Assembly (NCBI GenBank): GCA_022570795.1
Contig: JAKUDP010000009.1
Coordinates: forward strand, 1,488,001-1,552,000
Source: Sphaerulina vaccinii
Lineage: Eukaryota; Ascomycota; Dothideomycetes; Mycosphaerellales; Mycosphaerellaceae
Reading direction: 5' to 3'
Length of the DNA: 64,000 bases
Shown: piece after piece, positions 21,183 to 32,407 of the stretch
How the letters are laid out: the number at the start of each line of letters is the position of its first letter
Numbering within the stretch: position 1 is the first letter of the stretch
The notes under the pieces: generated by a model
What the model was told of the DNA's origin: nothing
The model's input: the letters and a program-made list of their open reading frames with translations, nothing else
The model's database searches: none
Made by a program: the position numbers and the translations under genes

Positions 21183-23381
21183 TCAAAACTTCTCCATGAA
21201 ATTCTTCCTCACGGTCCACATCCTCGCTCTCTTCCCATAGATATACATTGGAATAGTCGTAAGCATAAGTGCCAGTTGTATGCCACCCACAGCAACAAAC
21301 ACATCCTTACTTCCCTCACTCAACAACCACTTATTGAAGAACAACGAGAACACCAATCCATGGAAGATATTCTTGCTGAAATTGAGTGTCACCAATGCCT
21401 CTCCCGCATATTGCCGATAGCTGTCCACAGCGAAGGTGATAGAAGTGGTAGACCCAAGCGAGCAGCCAAATGATATAAAACCAAAGAAGATCGTAGGAAC
21501 GATCCAGGCATCACGTTCCGCTGCAGACCAACCATAGCCCATCAGTCCGATGACGGTAGTGATAGTGATGGGAACAGCCATAACGAGTCGAAACTCCGGT
21601 TCGTAGACTCCGCCATTCCGTCGAGCCATCCAGCGTACGATAAGATCTGACACCTTTCCAGCTACTGCAGTCCCGAGCACCCCGCCTACGAAAGGACTAA
21701 TGTAGACCAGTCCAGCTTGGAAGGAAGTGAAATTGTAGGTGTCTCGTGAGATGAAGATCGTCGATATGGACTCTGAAAGGACGATGAGCCAACCAATAGA
21801 CAGGGAGTAGACCAGAGCGGACCACAGGATGCTGGGGTACAAGAAGAGGATGAATGGGCGGATCATCACTCGTAGCCAAGAAGAGTGTGTGAGGCGACCC
21901 GAGTAAGGACGAAGCTGCTGGAGCCAGGTCTGAGGTGTTTCTTGAGAGGATAGGTGCTTTGTGTAGGCATTTCGCGGATCGTCGGTCTCTGATGTGCTGC
22001 GTTCTAAGGCTGACTGATCGGTGTCGGTGGGAGCGTCGGCAGTGGGAGGGCGATTGTTGAAGTAGTCCTCGCTGTGCAAAGCAGAAGTGGGGATTGGCGT
22101 GCTGAGCTTCGCTGGAGTCATCTCGAGTGGTGTCTCATTCTTCTCGTTTTCGTCCTCTGGGTCATCTGCAAAACGTGCATGTTTCTGTTCGACTTTGGTC
22201 TCGGCATTGTCTGTTTCGTGCTGAGCCGCATCAATGTGCGGTCTTCTTTCCTCCATCGGACTTGAAGGATGTGAGCCGAACATATGTGAGCGATTGCGCT
22301 TCAGACGACGCTTTTGCTTGTGCGGTACAGGAGTACGATCCCACACTGTCTCCGGCACGAATACCAGGAGGAGACACCAAGCAAAGCCGACGATGATGGC
22401 GACTATCCAGAATACCCACCTCCAACCAAGACTCTGAATGATGGCTGCGCTGACCAGAGGCACCAAGTTCTTACCTCCTAGCAAGAGTAATGTGTAAATA
22501 CCCAATCTGTACGCTTTCTCGTGCAGAAAGTAAATCTCAGCCACAGTCGCAGAAGGTAGACACTCCACGGAGCTGACCGCGAAACCCTGAAAGATTCTTG
22601 CGACGACCAGACTCGCGAAGTTCGGCGATAGCGCACACCACACCGCACTCAATACGAAACAGAGTGCTGCCACCAGGTACACAGGTCTCTTCCCATACAA
22701 AATCGCAGTAGGACTGAGCACCACACTCCCCAGTCCTAAACCCATCATGTATAGTCCTGTCGTAAGAGCAACTCGTGGCTCAGAGACATCAAAGTCGTGT
22801 GCCACGTTGTTGAATCCAGCAGCCAGAATAGGTGTCATGCCTCCTCCGACCATGCAGTAGAACCCCAATGACAGCAGTGCAGCATCTCTTCTCCAGGTCG
22901 CCCAGTTCAGCGGGTCATTCAGACTGTCGTCAGGTTGTGGCTCGAGAACGAACTTCCCATCGGGTGTCTTCTTCTTCTCTTGCCTAGGTCTCCAGCTTCG
23001 TCTCGAAGAAGAGCTCGAAGAAGTACGGTTTAGATTAGGACGTGATGGTGTCTGCGGGAAGGACGAGGCGGAGGTTCGTGCTGGAGCGTTGCGCATACCC
23101 AGTGGCTCGTTGAACTCGGAGACTTTGCTGAGGAGCAGAACAGAACCGGGAACCTCTTCTGTAGAGGTGTTGAGCATGCCCATGTGCCATCTCGAGCCCT
23201 GGTTGACAGATGTGGGCTTCGAGGACACTTCACTGTTGGAGCGAGGCGTTGTCGTCTTGTTCTTCTGACTGGACATCATCGTTTTCCAGTCGAAGCGTCT
23301 CTTTGCTCGTCCTTCGTTGTGCTTCTCCCCTGCTTCTTGAGCCAGTCCTGACTCCAGTCTTCCATTGTCGTCTGCAGCCAT
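21183..23381 (-). CDS. MFS multidrug-type transporter
   Basis: Single-exon major-facilitator protein of 732 residues from the ATG at 23381 (a GTG three codons upstream is not used in eukaryotes). A long Ser-rich, probably cytosolic N-terminus (about 1-160) ends in the DHA1-type entry motif DPLNWATWRRDAALLSLGFY. Then come MVGGGMTPILAAGFNNVA, the motif-A-like YGKRPVY after TM2-3, RIFQGFAVSSVECLPSATVAEIYF and GWRWVFW. A long hydrophilic central loop full of Lys, Glu and Pro separates the two six-helix halves. Likely a plasma-membrane drug or metabolite exporter; the substrate is unknown. It has no visible cluster partners. Confidence 0.9.
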   Translation of the reverse strand: MAADDNGRLESGLAQEAGEKHNEGRAKRRFDWKTMMSSQKNKTTTPRSNSEVSSKPTSVNQGSRWHMGMLNTSTEEVPGSVLLLSKVSEFNEPLGMRNAPARTSASSFPQTPSRPNLNRTSSSSSSRRSWRPRQEKKKTPDGKFVLEPQPDDSLNDPLNWATWRRDAALLSLGFYCMVGGGMTPILAAGFNNVAHDFDVSEPRVALTTGLYMMGLGLGSVVLSPTAILYGKRPVYLVAALCFVLSAVWCALSPNFASLVVARIFQGFAVSSVECLPSATVAEIYFLHEKAYRLGIYTLLLLGGKNLVPLVSAAIIQSLGWRWVFWIVAIIVGFAWCLLLVFVPETVWDRTPVPHKQKRRLKRNRSHMFGSHPSSPMEERRPHIDAAQHETDNAETKVEQKHARFADDPEDENEKNETPLEMTPAKLSTPIPTSALHSEDYFNNRPPTADAPTDTDQSALERSTSETDDPRNAYTKHLSSQETPQTWLQQLRPYSGRLTHSSWLRVMIRPFILFLYPSILWSALVYSLSIGWLIVLSESISTIFISRDTYNFTSFQAGLVYISPFVGGVLGTAVAGKVSDLIVRWMARRNGGVYEPEFRLVMAVPITITTVIGLMGYGWSAAERDAWIVPTIFFGFISFGCSLGSTTSITFAVDSYRQYAGEALVTLNFSKNIFHGLVFSLFFNKWLLSEGSKDVFVAVGGIQLALMLTTIPMYIYGKRARMWTVRKNFMEKF

Positions 23382-25107
23382 GATACTCACGCCACGCCTG
23401 CGCTGCGTGGGAAGGTATAGAACGCCTGGAGATGCTGTTGATCAGTACAGAAGAAAGATGAAAGAAACGAATGAAGAAGAGGTAGAGGTGGAAGATATAT
23501 CGGATATCGAAATCGGTATGCTTTATCGCGCCAGGAGGTGTATCCAAGGGCAATCCTTCTCGTGCGCACGTCAGATGCTGCCACCTGTGCACTCTATTCC
23601 CTCTAGCTTTGACAGCTAGACGGTCATATGCTCCAGGGAAGACCAGGCCTGCGGGAGGATGCGTTTGCCATATCTGCACACACCGCCCATCTATGGTGCA
23701 GTGAACAAGTTAGGCGACTCATCCTCGCGCATGTGATAAGAAGTCTGCGCGAAATGACGGATGGCTTCAGCCAAGGTTTCGTGTTGACCCACTTCACTCC
23801 GACGGGATATCGTTGGTCGCCGATATACCACCATGGTCTTGACCTCAGTTCTCTCCAGGATTGGATTGTGGTCACATTGGTGTTGCAGCTAGACAGTAGT
23901 CTGCGGAGGATTGATGGAGATGGTGTGGTGGAGAATCCTGGAGACGCTGCTGCAGCATGACCTTCCTGGTACAAAAGCGGCAAGCGTGCTGCAGCTTAAC
24001 GAGGCCAACCACGTCCCGTGAGCCTGTGCAGCATGGCATGGTCAAGAGGTGTTCGATAAGAGCTTGTTCAGGACAAGAGTTGACCAAGAATGGAGCACGA
24101 GCTGTTCCGTGTCAAGAGCATCGGAGAAGTCGTATGTGCTGTACGAGTGAAGTCGAGTTTAGCCTACGCACGGTATGCACCTCCAGCATGGATCTGCCAG
24201 ACAGCATCACATTAGACACACGCACGCATACCAAGGCGGCTGCCACTCACATACGGCCCGACGAGCTTACTGACTACATGTACTCGCGGCCGCTGTAGTC
24301 ATCAATGGAAGCCAAGAATCCATGCATGAAGAGGAACTACAGTTCACAACATCAAGGTCGACCGCAGTTTGAAGATCCACCAGCTTGGCAACATCTATGT
24401 CTGCTGGTGCCACGAGAGTCCCGATGAATCTCAAAACAGCCATTCCAAGTTAGGGCAGCGAGGTTCATGCCTTTGCGCCATTTTCTGACTTCTAGAAACG
24501 CGTCCGAACAGACCAAACGAAATCAGGCTCACACGAGGCTTCATCGCTACGATATGCGCATGATACGCGGCACTGTGGGCATCGTAATACGCCAATGATG
24601 CATCTTGGCTGGAGTCTACATATGGCTAGGACAAGGCCGAACGAGATCATACGCTTGCAACGACACGCAGTCACAGAACAAGAACTATTTCACTCGGTGC
24701 CTGATGTATGAGCCAGCTAATGAATCTCCAGGCGAACATTGCCATCATCACATTGCTGCAACAGAGCTATGAAAGAGCAGCCGGGAAGCCCTATGATTGA
24801 GATGCCGGACTCCATCATCTATGATCGCAATTGGCGAAGTATGCCCAACGGATTATCCCGATTGTCATTATTGATCGCGAGAACTCTCTCGGACACAGAA
24901 ATCCGAGATTTTCAACGCGAGAACAGCCACAAGTATCATCCCTCTTTCTCCAGACCATCCTGATCGATGTCGAGTCGCGAGAAATCGCGCCTTCGGCTCT
25001 CCGCGAGTATGTCAACCTCAAAAGCCGTACTGCTCCAAGTCCCCGCATGTAGGATGCGAAGCGATTGATGCAGCACGCCAGGCCGAAGCCCAACGCACCG
25101 GACTTAC
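23382..25107. other. intergenic, nothing recognised
   Basis: About 1.7 kb upstream of the MFS gene. Open frames are short, overlap on both strands and lack motifs. Confidence 0.45.
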
Positions 25108-25683
25108 CTTTGTAAGTCTCCTACAGCATTGTCAGCACTTCACGATGATATACTTAGCTTTATAGTTTTTTCATCTGATGGTGTGCCTTCAATGCAGCTC
25201 CCGAATCCCGAACTGATGGGCTATCTGTATTGGTCAGTACCGCATACAGTCCGGAGATTCGATCGTGGTTCCTTTGTCTGTCGTATTAGCAGAATCTCCT
25301 GGCTTTAAAGTTAGCTCATTTCCTCAGTGCTGGGGAATACTTACCTTTCCTTTGTTGTCCAGTCTTTGGTTGGGGTTGATGGGTTCCTACGAAAGTTGTT
25401 AGCATGTACTAATGAGTGGGCTGGGGGCTTACCCGTGTATGTTCTGTGGCATGGACGCCAGGTCAAGTCGAGTGGATCCTAAGAAGAAGTTAGCAAAAGC
25501 TCGTCAAAAGGGGGTGGGGTTTACCTGTGTTCCAGTTCGTGTATACGAAAGCTTGTCCTAAGAAAATGTTAGCAGTATTCATCAAGGAAGGCGGGACTTA
25601 CCTGTATCCTGCGGAAAGGTTTGCTCGACAGGCTGATGCCTTGTGATGAGAAGTATAGAGCTGGGATGGGAGGCGGCTTATAT
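25108..25683 (-). ncRNA. multi-intron spliced transcript, coding status unclear
   Basis: On the minus strand a TATAAG (25677-25682) is followed by four textbook introns: 25558-25601 (44 nt), 25479-25524 (46), 25387-25432 (46) and 25299-25344 (46). Each has GTAA(G/A), an exact GCTAAC branch site and a TAG/CAG end. They separate exons of only 33, 46 and 42 nt (25525-25557, 25433-25478, 25345-25386). A fifth acceptor-donor pair frames a 13-nt exon at 25108-25120. Every internal exon begins with GA. The longest frame after the TATA starts at an ATG in the 46-nt exon and gives about 24 codons with the best acceptor, or about 57 with the alternative ACGACAG acceptor. Either a spliced long non-coding RNA or a micro-exon gene for a small peptide; type assignment is tentative. 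Confidence 0.45.
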
Positions 25684-26137
25684 GCAGCTTCATGGCGACA
25701 GACAATGGAAGTGCGAGAGTGCTAATTGTGCTCAGACAAAGCCGGCTCAGACAAGGCTCGTTGTTGCAGAAGAGGTGAGAGAAGAGAATGAAAGAGATGC
25801 GCTTTGTGATCGAAGTGGCCACAAAGAGGCTTTGTTGCTTGTCACGCGTTGTTGTTCCAGACCCAGGTGGACTGAGACGCGGCCGTTACGAGCACCTCTC
25901 TGATCAGTGAAAGAGTACAGCAGTGACACAGTGACTCAAGTCCATATTGAGATGTCAACCGAGCTTAACAAGCTTGATATTCTTTTTGAGCATTTCAACA
26001 TGCTGCACCAAGAATGGGAAAAGGGTCTCGTGGCCCGATCGCGTGTGTAGCGGGAAACCGCGCAAATAATTATATCTAGATTCATATATTGAGTATCTTG
26101 TCCAAACACCATTGATCGTCACACTCTGACCGCGTCT
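25684..26137. other. intergenic, nothing recognised
   Basis: Downstream of the CFEM receptor and upstream of the spliced unit. No feature seen. Confidence 0.4.
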
Positions 26138-27888
26138 TTATGCCAGCGAGCCAGCTGACGAGCCTCGTGAGAACTGAGACCTGGGATCCACAGGTTCACG
26201 ATCAACCAGAGGTTTATCGATAACTTTCACCTCGTGTAGCCTGCCATTGACATCTCGATATGACAGTCTCGTCGCTGTTGCCTCGCTCGGCGGTTCGTGC
26301 TTCAGTTCGATTCCTTCTGACGACGTCGGCGAGTAATCAGACTTCTCCTTCAATGTAGTCGCAGCATCTGGGTCAGATGCGTTCAGTGCTGGGACAGTGT
26401 CAAGGTACGAATTCGCCTGTCGCATCCGCAGCATTTCTCCATTCGTCGTCGGCCGTTCTGGATCGATCGCTTTCGCATTTATGGGCGCTCTCGAGCCATT
26501 GGACGAGGCTATGCTGCTCATAGGCTTGCCTGACAGCTTGGCCCAGATACGTTGGAGCAGGCCTGCCATTGCTGGCATGCATGTGCAGACTACGCTGAAA
26601 TTACACTCGACGGCAGACCATATGACCGCGCTGGTATACTCCCAAGTCGGGTTGGTGGAGTGGCCGATTTTGACGAGATACTGAAGGCGGACCTGATAGA
26701 TGCGTCAGTACATGCAAGTTCAAAGAAGATGGGCAGCACGCACTATACTGCATATAGTCACCAACATGCCGACCATGAAGATAGTCAGAACTCCAGTCTT
26801 CCTTCGCCAGGATATATTGAGTTTCAAGAAGTTGTGAAGAGGCAGTATGAACACAACAACATCGTAGCAGATGTTGATGGCTCCAAGAGCGTATAGCTGC
26901 GCAGCTCGATTGGCGCAGCGTCCCACATGTAGCCCATCCCAGTAGTGCCACGAGTATGCAACAGGCGCACAGATGAAGATCTCTGAGAACACGAAAGCCA
27001 GAATCGTAACCAGGTGCACAACAATCAGAAACCAGCAGGTACGCCTAAACCAGATTGAAACAGCGTCCTCTGTCCAGATGCGCAAGTAGAGTTGTAGGAT
27101 TGAGATCTTTGTGAGCATGACCAATATCGTGTAGAAGATTGTGAACACGAAGAAGTACTAAACAAGCGTCAGCTGAGCTATGTACACACTTGGACTTATT
27201 GAAACCCACCTCAAGGAAAAGCGTGATCTGTAGCGGTGATAACGTGAAATTGTCAGTGCCGAGACCGTTGTTGGTCATCAGCTCGACAAATACGTTGAAT
27301 GGGACGAGGAGTGCCATGCAGGCTAGTATCGTCCAGTCGTCTGTGCCATATCCACTCCCATGGAGTCGTTCTGGACGAGCTACGAAGCGAGCGCCGACGA
27401 ACAGACATGCCAGACCGAAGAGTGACCAAGTCACACGGCGTATAGTGGGAGCATCGTTGCGAACTGTTGCACCACACAGCCTTTTCGAGATCCTCTCAAC
27501 AACTATGTAGTGTCAAAATACACCTCTTCGAAGACTTTGACGGAAAGTACGCACGAAGCTGGTCTGGTATTGTGCAGTTGGCAAAAGTGCAGGCAGATAT
27601 CGCAGTCGTGAGATTCGCGTTGGTGCACATGCAGGAAGGCCCGTCCAGTGGGCACTCATATTCGGGGAACGTCTGCACAAAACATAGTCTCTAGGATAGC
27701 AACTCGTTAGCTAGGTGACTATCGCAGCTATGAGGTGCCTGAAGTCTTACGCCACAACGTGGAAGGCTGAGGTCTGCGAGCTCAGCCAACCCTTGTTCCT
27801 CCTGTTGCGCTGTCTGGTTGGTCGCTTGCGCTACACTGCCTGTGCTTTTGCTGAGTAGTAGCAGCGCAATGCTGAGAAGGAACTTCAT
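26138..27888 (-). CDS. CFEM-domain Pth11-like GPCR
   Basis: Plasma-membrane receptor-like protein of 511 residues from five exons: 27751-27888, 27555-27690, 27210-27502, 26744-27157 and 26138-26692. Introns are 60, 52, 52 and 51 nt and every join keeps frame. A signal peptide (MKFLLSIALLLL) leads into a CFEM domain with eight Cys (LPRCG, RLCF, EYECPLDGPSCMC, SACTFANC, and RLCG across the second splice). Seven membrane helices follow, of the fungal rhodopsin-like/Pth11 kind, with GYGTDDWTILACMALLVPFN, MLTKISILQLYLRIW, INICYDVVVFILPLHNFLKL and TICSIVRLQYLVKIGHSTNP. The Ser-rich tail of about 140 residues is cytosolic. Family members in plant pathogens sense surfaces; the ligand here is unknown. 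Confidence 0.92.
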
Positions 27889-29703
27889 GCTTAGAGGAGG
27901 CTGTAGAAATTGGCGAAAAGCAAGAGCTGAACGTGAGGAAAGAGACTTTCGACATGGCCGTGGCATGGTACCAGTACTTCACCTACGCAAGCGGAGGAGT
28001 ATGCGCTCATCGAGAGGGAACTCATGTTCATCGATCCACACTCAGTCGTGTCCAGTTGTTTGGCACTAGGAGTGTTAGCATCCCTGGTATAAGATCCGGT
28101 CGAAGAGCCGCATGAGCTCTATTCATGGTAGCCGAGTCATCCAATGTGTGTCGAATTGCATCACAGCACATCCGCCGTGCAGTGAGACTTCCGGGTGAAA
28201 GGCGTGTCATGAGTCGTGCATCATCGCGTATGTGTTGCGAGTGGTAAAGAGTGCCGATCAAGAACAACCACGTGAGCCGTTTCCTGTATTCTTGTTGATC
28301 TATCGAACAAGAGAGCAGGAGAGCGCGAGATCGTTCGAGTAGCTGAGGCGATGAGGTGCAGATATTGCGAACTCTCCTGACCACCGACTAGAGTAGTGCT
28401 TTTCGCTTGACGTTGTCTGTTTCAGAGTCCGCTACTCGTGGAATCAGGAGCGCTTAGCACGAGCTGGAGAAGTGGGCGCTGATATTTGCTGGCAGAATAT
28501 GCGAACTGCATTCTATGGTTGGCTGTGGTCGTGATATTGCACCGGGTTGTCGATGATCTTTTAGTGTATCGACCAGAGTTACAGGCATCTCCCTTGTAAC
28601 GAGATGCTCTGACTGCGCCAATGACATGGTGGTGTCGTTCACTTCATCTGGTTGGAATTGCCCGCCGGACGACGCGATGAAAGACGCGTCAAAGGATGAA
28701 TGAAGATGTGATTGAGGTCTCATGTTGAGGAAGAAAAGGAAATAGAAGCACGAGGGTGGACAGGATAGCCGTTGTGCTGACTAAGATCAAGCTAGCAGGG
28801 GTTGACGCGACAATCTCGCGCGGTTTCCAGACTTCAACTTCATCTTCTTCTCCGTGTCATCGTCCAACAATTCACTCATGCGAGATTGCTCATGCCAGCG
28901 GGAGGCTGTTCCACCATGCTTTACGGGTGCTCAACCATCTCTTTTCAATCACCTATTGCGCACAGTCAAACAACAAGAATACCGCCGAGCTGTCGTGTCT
29001 CGGCAATCAAGCATTACTCCGACGATGGCATCTTGCTATTGCTTACCACTCAAGACTATCAACCCAAGGAGGTACGCGCTGAGCGCTGATCACGTGGAGC
29101 TTCGAGAGAAGTATGCATGATTTCCCAGGTTCGGTATGGCAGTTGGTGGCGCACATCTCATCGCCCAGACGCTGTCTAGCTTCAACTGCTTCCACGATAT
29201 ATTATCTCCTTCATCAGAGCTGCAACTGTACCATGTGCAGGGTAGTCGATTGATGAGATCGCGCGAAGCATGCATAGAAGAGCCCGAGGCCACGCGGTCG
29301 AGCCATAATCTGACAATCCAGTATCCTGCCGACCTTGAGGTCGCACAAGCATACACTAAGCACAAACAACTTCCTCTAGGTCTGCCCTTCTAGAAGAAAT
29401 CCTGCAACGTTTCCAGCCAGACCCAAAGATCTGCGATAGTGCGGCAACTGTCACTCTCGGGCCTGCCGATAATACCACACAGTGAATGCACTTAGATGCT
29501 ACGCTACCCTTGGCAAAACGACAATGCACCAGTGGAGATCTACTATGGCTCGTGCAACATCTCAATACGGGAAGGGGCTTGTGGTCTGGCTATATGTTGG
29601 TGCGAGTACTAGACGCACATAACACGACGTTGCGGCCGCAGTGCTGAGTCCAGTATTTCGCTGCCCACAACTTCATGCCATTGCGTATACCAATACCGCG
29701 ATC
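27889..29703. other. intergenic, nothing recognised
   Basis: About 1.8 kb between the receptor and the GLEYA remnant. Several frames of 60-118 codons exist on both strands, none with a recognisable motif or codon pattern. Confidence 0.45.
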
Positions 29704-30139
29704 ATGGAAGGATTACTCCTCTTGCCTTTGGCCTCTGCAGCTGTCGTCCCTGCCATACCAGCAGCGCCGAACTGTAACGCCGTCTCCAGCCTTTTCCGAC
29801 ATGACCTCAGTACAAGACATTTTGTTCCGGCTATCTGAGCATCTCCACAATTACTACTACATCGACGACGACTTTCACTCCAGCTCCGGTCTCGGTGATT
29901 TCATTTCCAGTCGCATCGGAGCTGAGGGTTCCATTGGCGGTGAGACTTCACTGACTCTGCAAGCTGGCGAATACGTTCCAAGAACAGTCATGTGGATGAA
30001 CGGTGGTGGTCCCGGAGGATTCCAGCTCTACGTCGATCAGTACGATACGACCGGTACGCTCGTCCAAACGGCGCAGGATACCTCGCAGTTCTTCCTTCCG
30101 CCTTGCGGTGGAAGCAGCAATCCGTTCGTGTTCTCGTAG
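29704..30139 (+). pseudogene. GLEYA-type adhesin fragment
   Basis: Starts with a signal-peptide-like MEGLLLLPLASAAVVPAIPA and NCNAVSSLF, then the frame closes at a TGA near 29836. In the next frame the sequence continues as the second half of a GLEYA carbohydrate-binding domain: ISSRIGAEGSIGGETSLTL, GEYVPRTVMWMNGGGPGGF and LYVDQYDTTGTLV, ending in PPCGG and a stop at 30139. GLEYA domains sit in fungal cell-wall adhesins. The first half of the domain and the usual C-terminal repeats are missing. No intron bridges the frame change, so I call it a truncated pseudogene; a short unusual intron near 29810-29840 is the alternative. Confidence 0.6.
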
Positions 30140-30688
30140 CGAAAACGTTCATACGACTAAGCGCAAGAGAATACATCTACAACAGCCTCAGCTATTTCCT
30201 CGTCAATCTTTACAGGTCTCATCATTAGAGTGCTTTGCGACATGGCATTGGGGCCAACATATGTTCAAACCACTGGTGGACGGTCCAAACAACGCCGTGC
30301 CGGAAAATCAGCTTGGCAAAGAAGCGTCTGGAGTTGACACTCGCGCGTCAACAACTGAGGTGCAGTCGACGAACAACAGAATGATCATGTTGAATCCTAG
30401 AATGGCATTGGGGCTGATCTTGTGCTCGATCGTCATCCTGCGGCGCCGGAAAAATCGGTTTACAAGCGAGACAGTACCGCGAATGTGCGCATTCGACCTA
30501 AAAGGTGAGGATCACATGTGAAGTCGCTATGAAGTCGCACCACACTCTCGATACGGCAATACCAAGACCCTTGGCGAGAGGAGGTCGGCTGAATGCCTAC
30601 CGACAACTGTACAGCAGTTCTATGCGTCGCGACTTTACATATACAAGCAGGATGGCTACACATTCATCGCCCTATTCTGCAACATTGA
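30140..30688. other. intergenic, nothing firm
   Basis: One frame ends with a hydrophobic stretch (MALGLILCSIVIL) followed by RRRKNRF around 30400-30460, which could be the tail of the decayed adhesin, but the link is weak. Confidence 0.35.
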
Positions 30689-32296
30689 ATGGAAAGCGAG
30701 ATGTACCGCTCATTAAATTGTCTCGTGCTTGCACTCACAGCTCACGCCAAGTATATTGTACCTGGTGGTGAATGGCTAGACACAGATGGCAACTTCGTGA
30801 ATGCTCATGCTGGTGGCTTAACAGTGGACAGCAAGAGTGGGAAATTCTACTGGTTTGGTGAGCGTAAGACAGAGGAGCAACCTGAAGGTGGTGGTGTCTC
30901 CGTATACAGTTCCGGCGATCTAGGAACATGGGAGTATCATGGCTTAGCTCTTGGTAAGCCGCGTCTCTAATATTCGATTGGCTTTTACTGATCGAGCCAA
31001 AGCACCCATTGAAGGTCATCCATATATCGGAACAGAGCACATCATTCAGAGGCCAAAAGTGGTGTGGAGCGAGCCTCTACAGCAGTATCATGTATGCGAT
31101 ATCAGACTTCAAGAGCATGAATTGTGCTAATCAACATCACACAGATGTGGTGGCATGCAGATAACAGCACCTACGGCTGGCTACTCCAAGGCCTCGCCAC
31201 CTCTCCGAATATTACAGGCCCATACAGTTTCGTCAATGCTGTCGCGCCACTCGGGAATTGGTCACAAGACTTCGGCATGTTCACCGACTACAAAGATGGC
31301 AAGACTTACGCACTTTACTCCAACGGCGATCGTCGAGAAGGTCGTGATGTGTACCTGACAGGCTTTAACGACAACAACACTGCACTGGATACCATTATTC
31401 ATCGATGGGACAAGTTCGACCTCGAAGCACCCACGATCATTCAAACCGACAAGAGCTATTATGCTCTCATGAGCCATAAGACTGGCTATCGGCCAAATAG
31501 TGTGTAACCCTATCAACATATGGAATCTCGCTGACTATCTACAGATGTGGTCGCCTTCCGAGCGGACTCATTGTCCGGCCCATGGTCTCAGCCTTTTTTC
31601 ATCGCACCTCCCAACACTCGAACATACAATTCCCAGTCCGGCTTTACGATCCGCATCAACGGCACTGAGCGAACTACATACCTCTATCTCGGAGACCAGT
31701 GGGACAGCAGAAGTGTCTGGGAGAGCAGTTACATCTGGTTGCCAATGGAGATTGACGATGAGAAGAAGACGCTTCAACTAGCATGGCACGATATCTATGA
31801 TCTCGATGTCACGACAGGGATTTGGTCGCCCGTCGAAGGAACGACATACTATGCCAAAGATGCCTTAGTTGAAGGTAACGCCTCCAAGCAAGTAGCCAAC
31901 TTCGCGAGCGGTGGTACGATCGTGACTGGAATCTCTGGAATTGACAGCACTGTGACATTCGAGGGTGTCGAAGGTAGTGGCAAACCTCAATGGGTATCGT
32001 TCTATTACCAAAATACGGACGATATGGGCTTTGGCGATCAGCCAGGTGGCACTCCGGATCGGATTGGTGGGACTTGGGTGCTAAGAAGAATCAGCAGTGT
32101 TGTGGTGAATGGTGGCGAAGAAGTGCATGAACTGCGTGAGCGCGATACGCATAAGGGTATCATTCTCTCAGCGCCGTTGCAACTGACTTTGAATGAGGGA
32201 AGCAACAACACGATCACAATCGGAGGACTTTCCAACGGCAATGGAACATTGGGAGCTGATCTCGATCGGATTGTTGTATATCCTGCTGAGTCGTAG
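30689..32296 (+). CDS. Secreted GH43 galactanase-like enzyme with CBM35
   Basis: Four exons, 30689-30953, 31003-31091, 31145-31499 and 31545-32296, with introns of 49, 53 and 45 nt; all phases close and give 486 residues. The signal peptide ends near LALTAHA; an in-frame Met at 30701 is an alternative start. The five-bladed GH43 domain shows NAHAGGL, GKFYWFGERK, IIQRPKVVWSEPLQQYHMWW, GPYSF, SQDFGMFTDYKDGKTYALYS and EAPTII, resembling the exo-beta-1,3-galactanase subgroup. The last ~140 residues (from YYAKDALVEGNASKQVANF) look like a CBM35 sugar-binding module. It would attack arabinogalactan side chains or similar galactans outside the cell. Family is certain, substrate inferred. Confidence 0.9.
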
Positions 32297-32407
32297 AGCA
32301 GATCGAACATAGCATCTCTACCTTCCGATCATTCAATGGCCGCTTCTTGTGTGTGTGCTCATGAATGCTTAGTGTCCGGCACATCACAGAGACAACCTCT
32401 ACCCACT

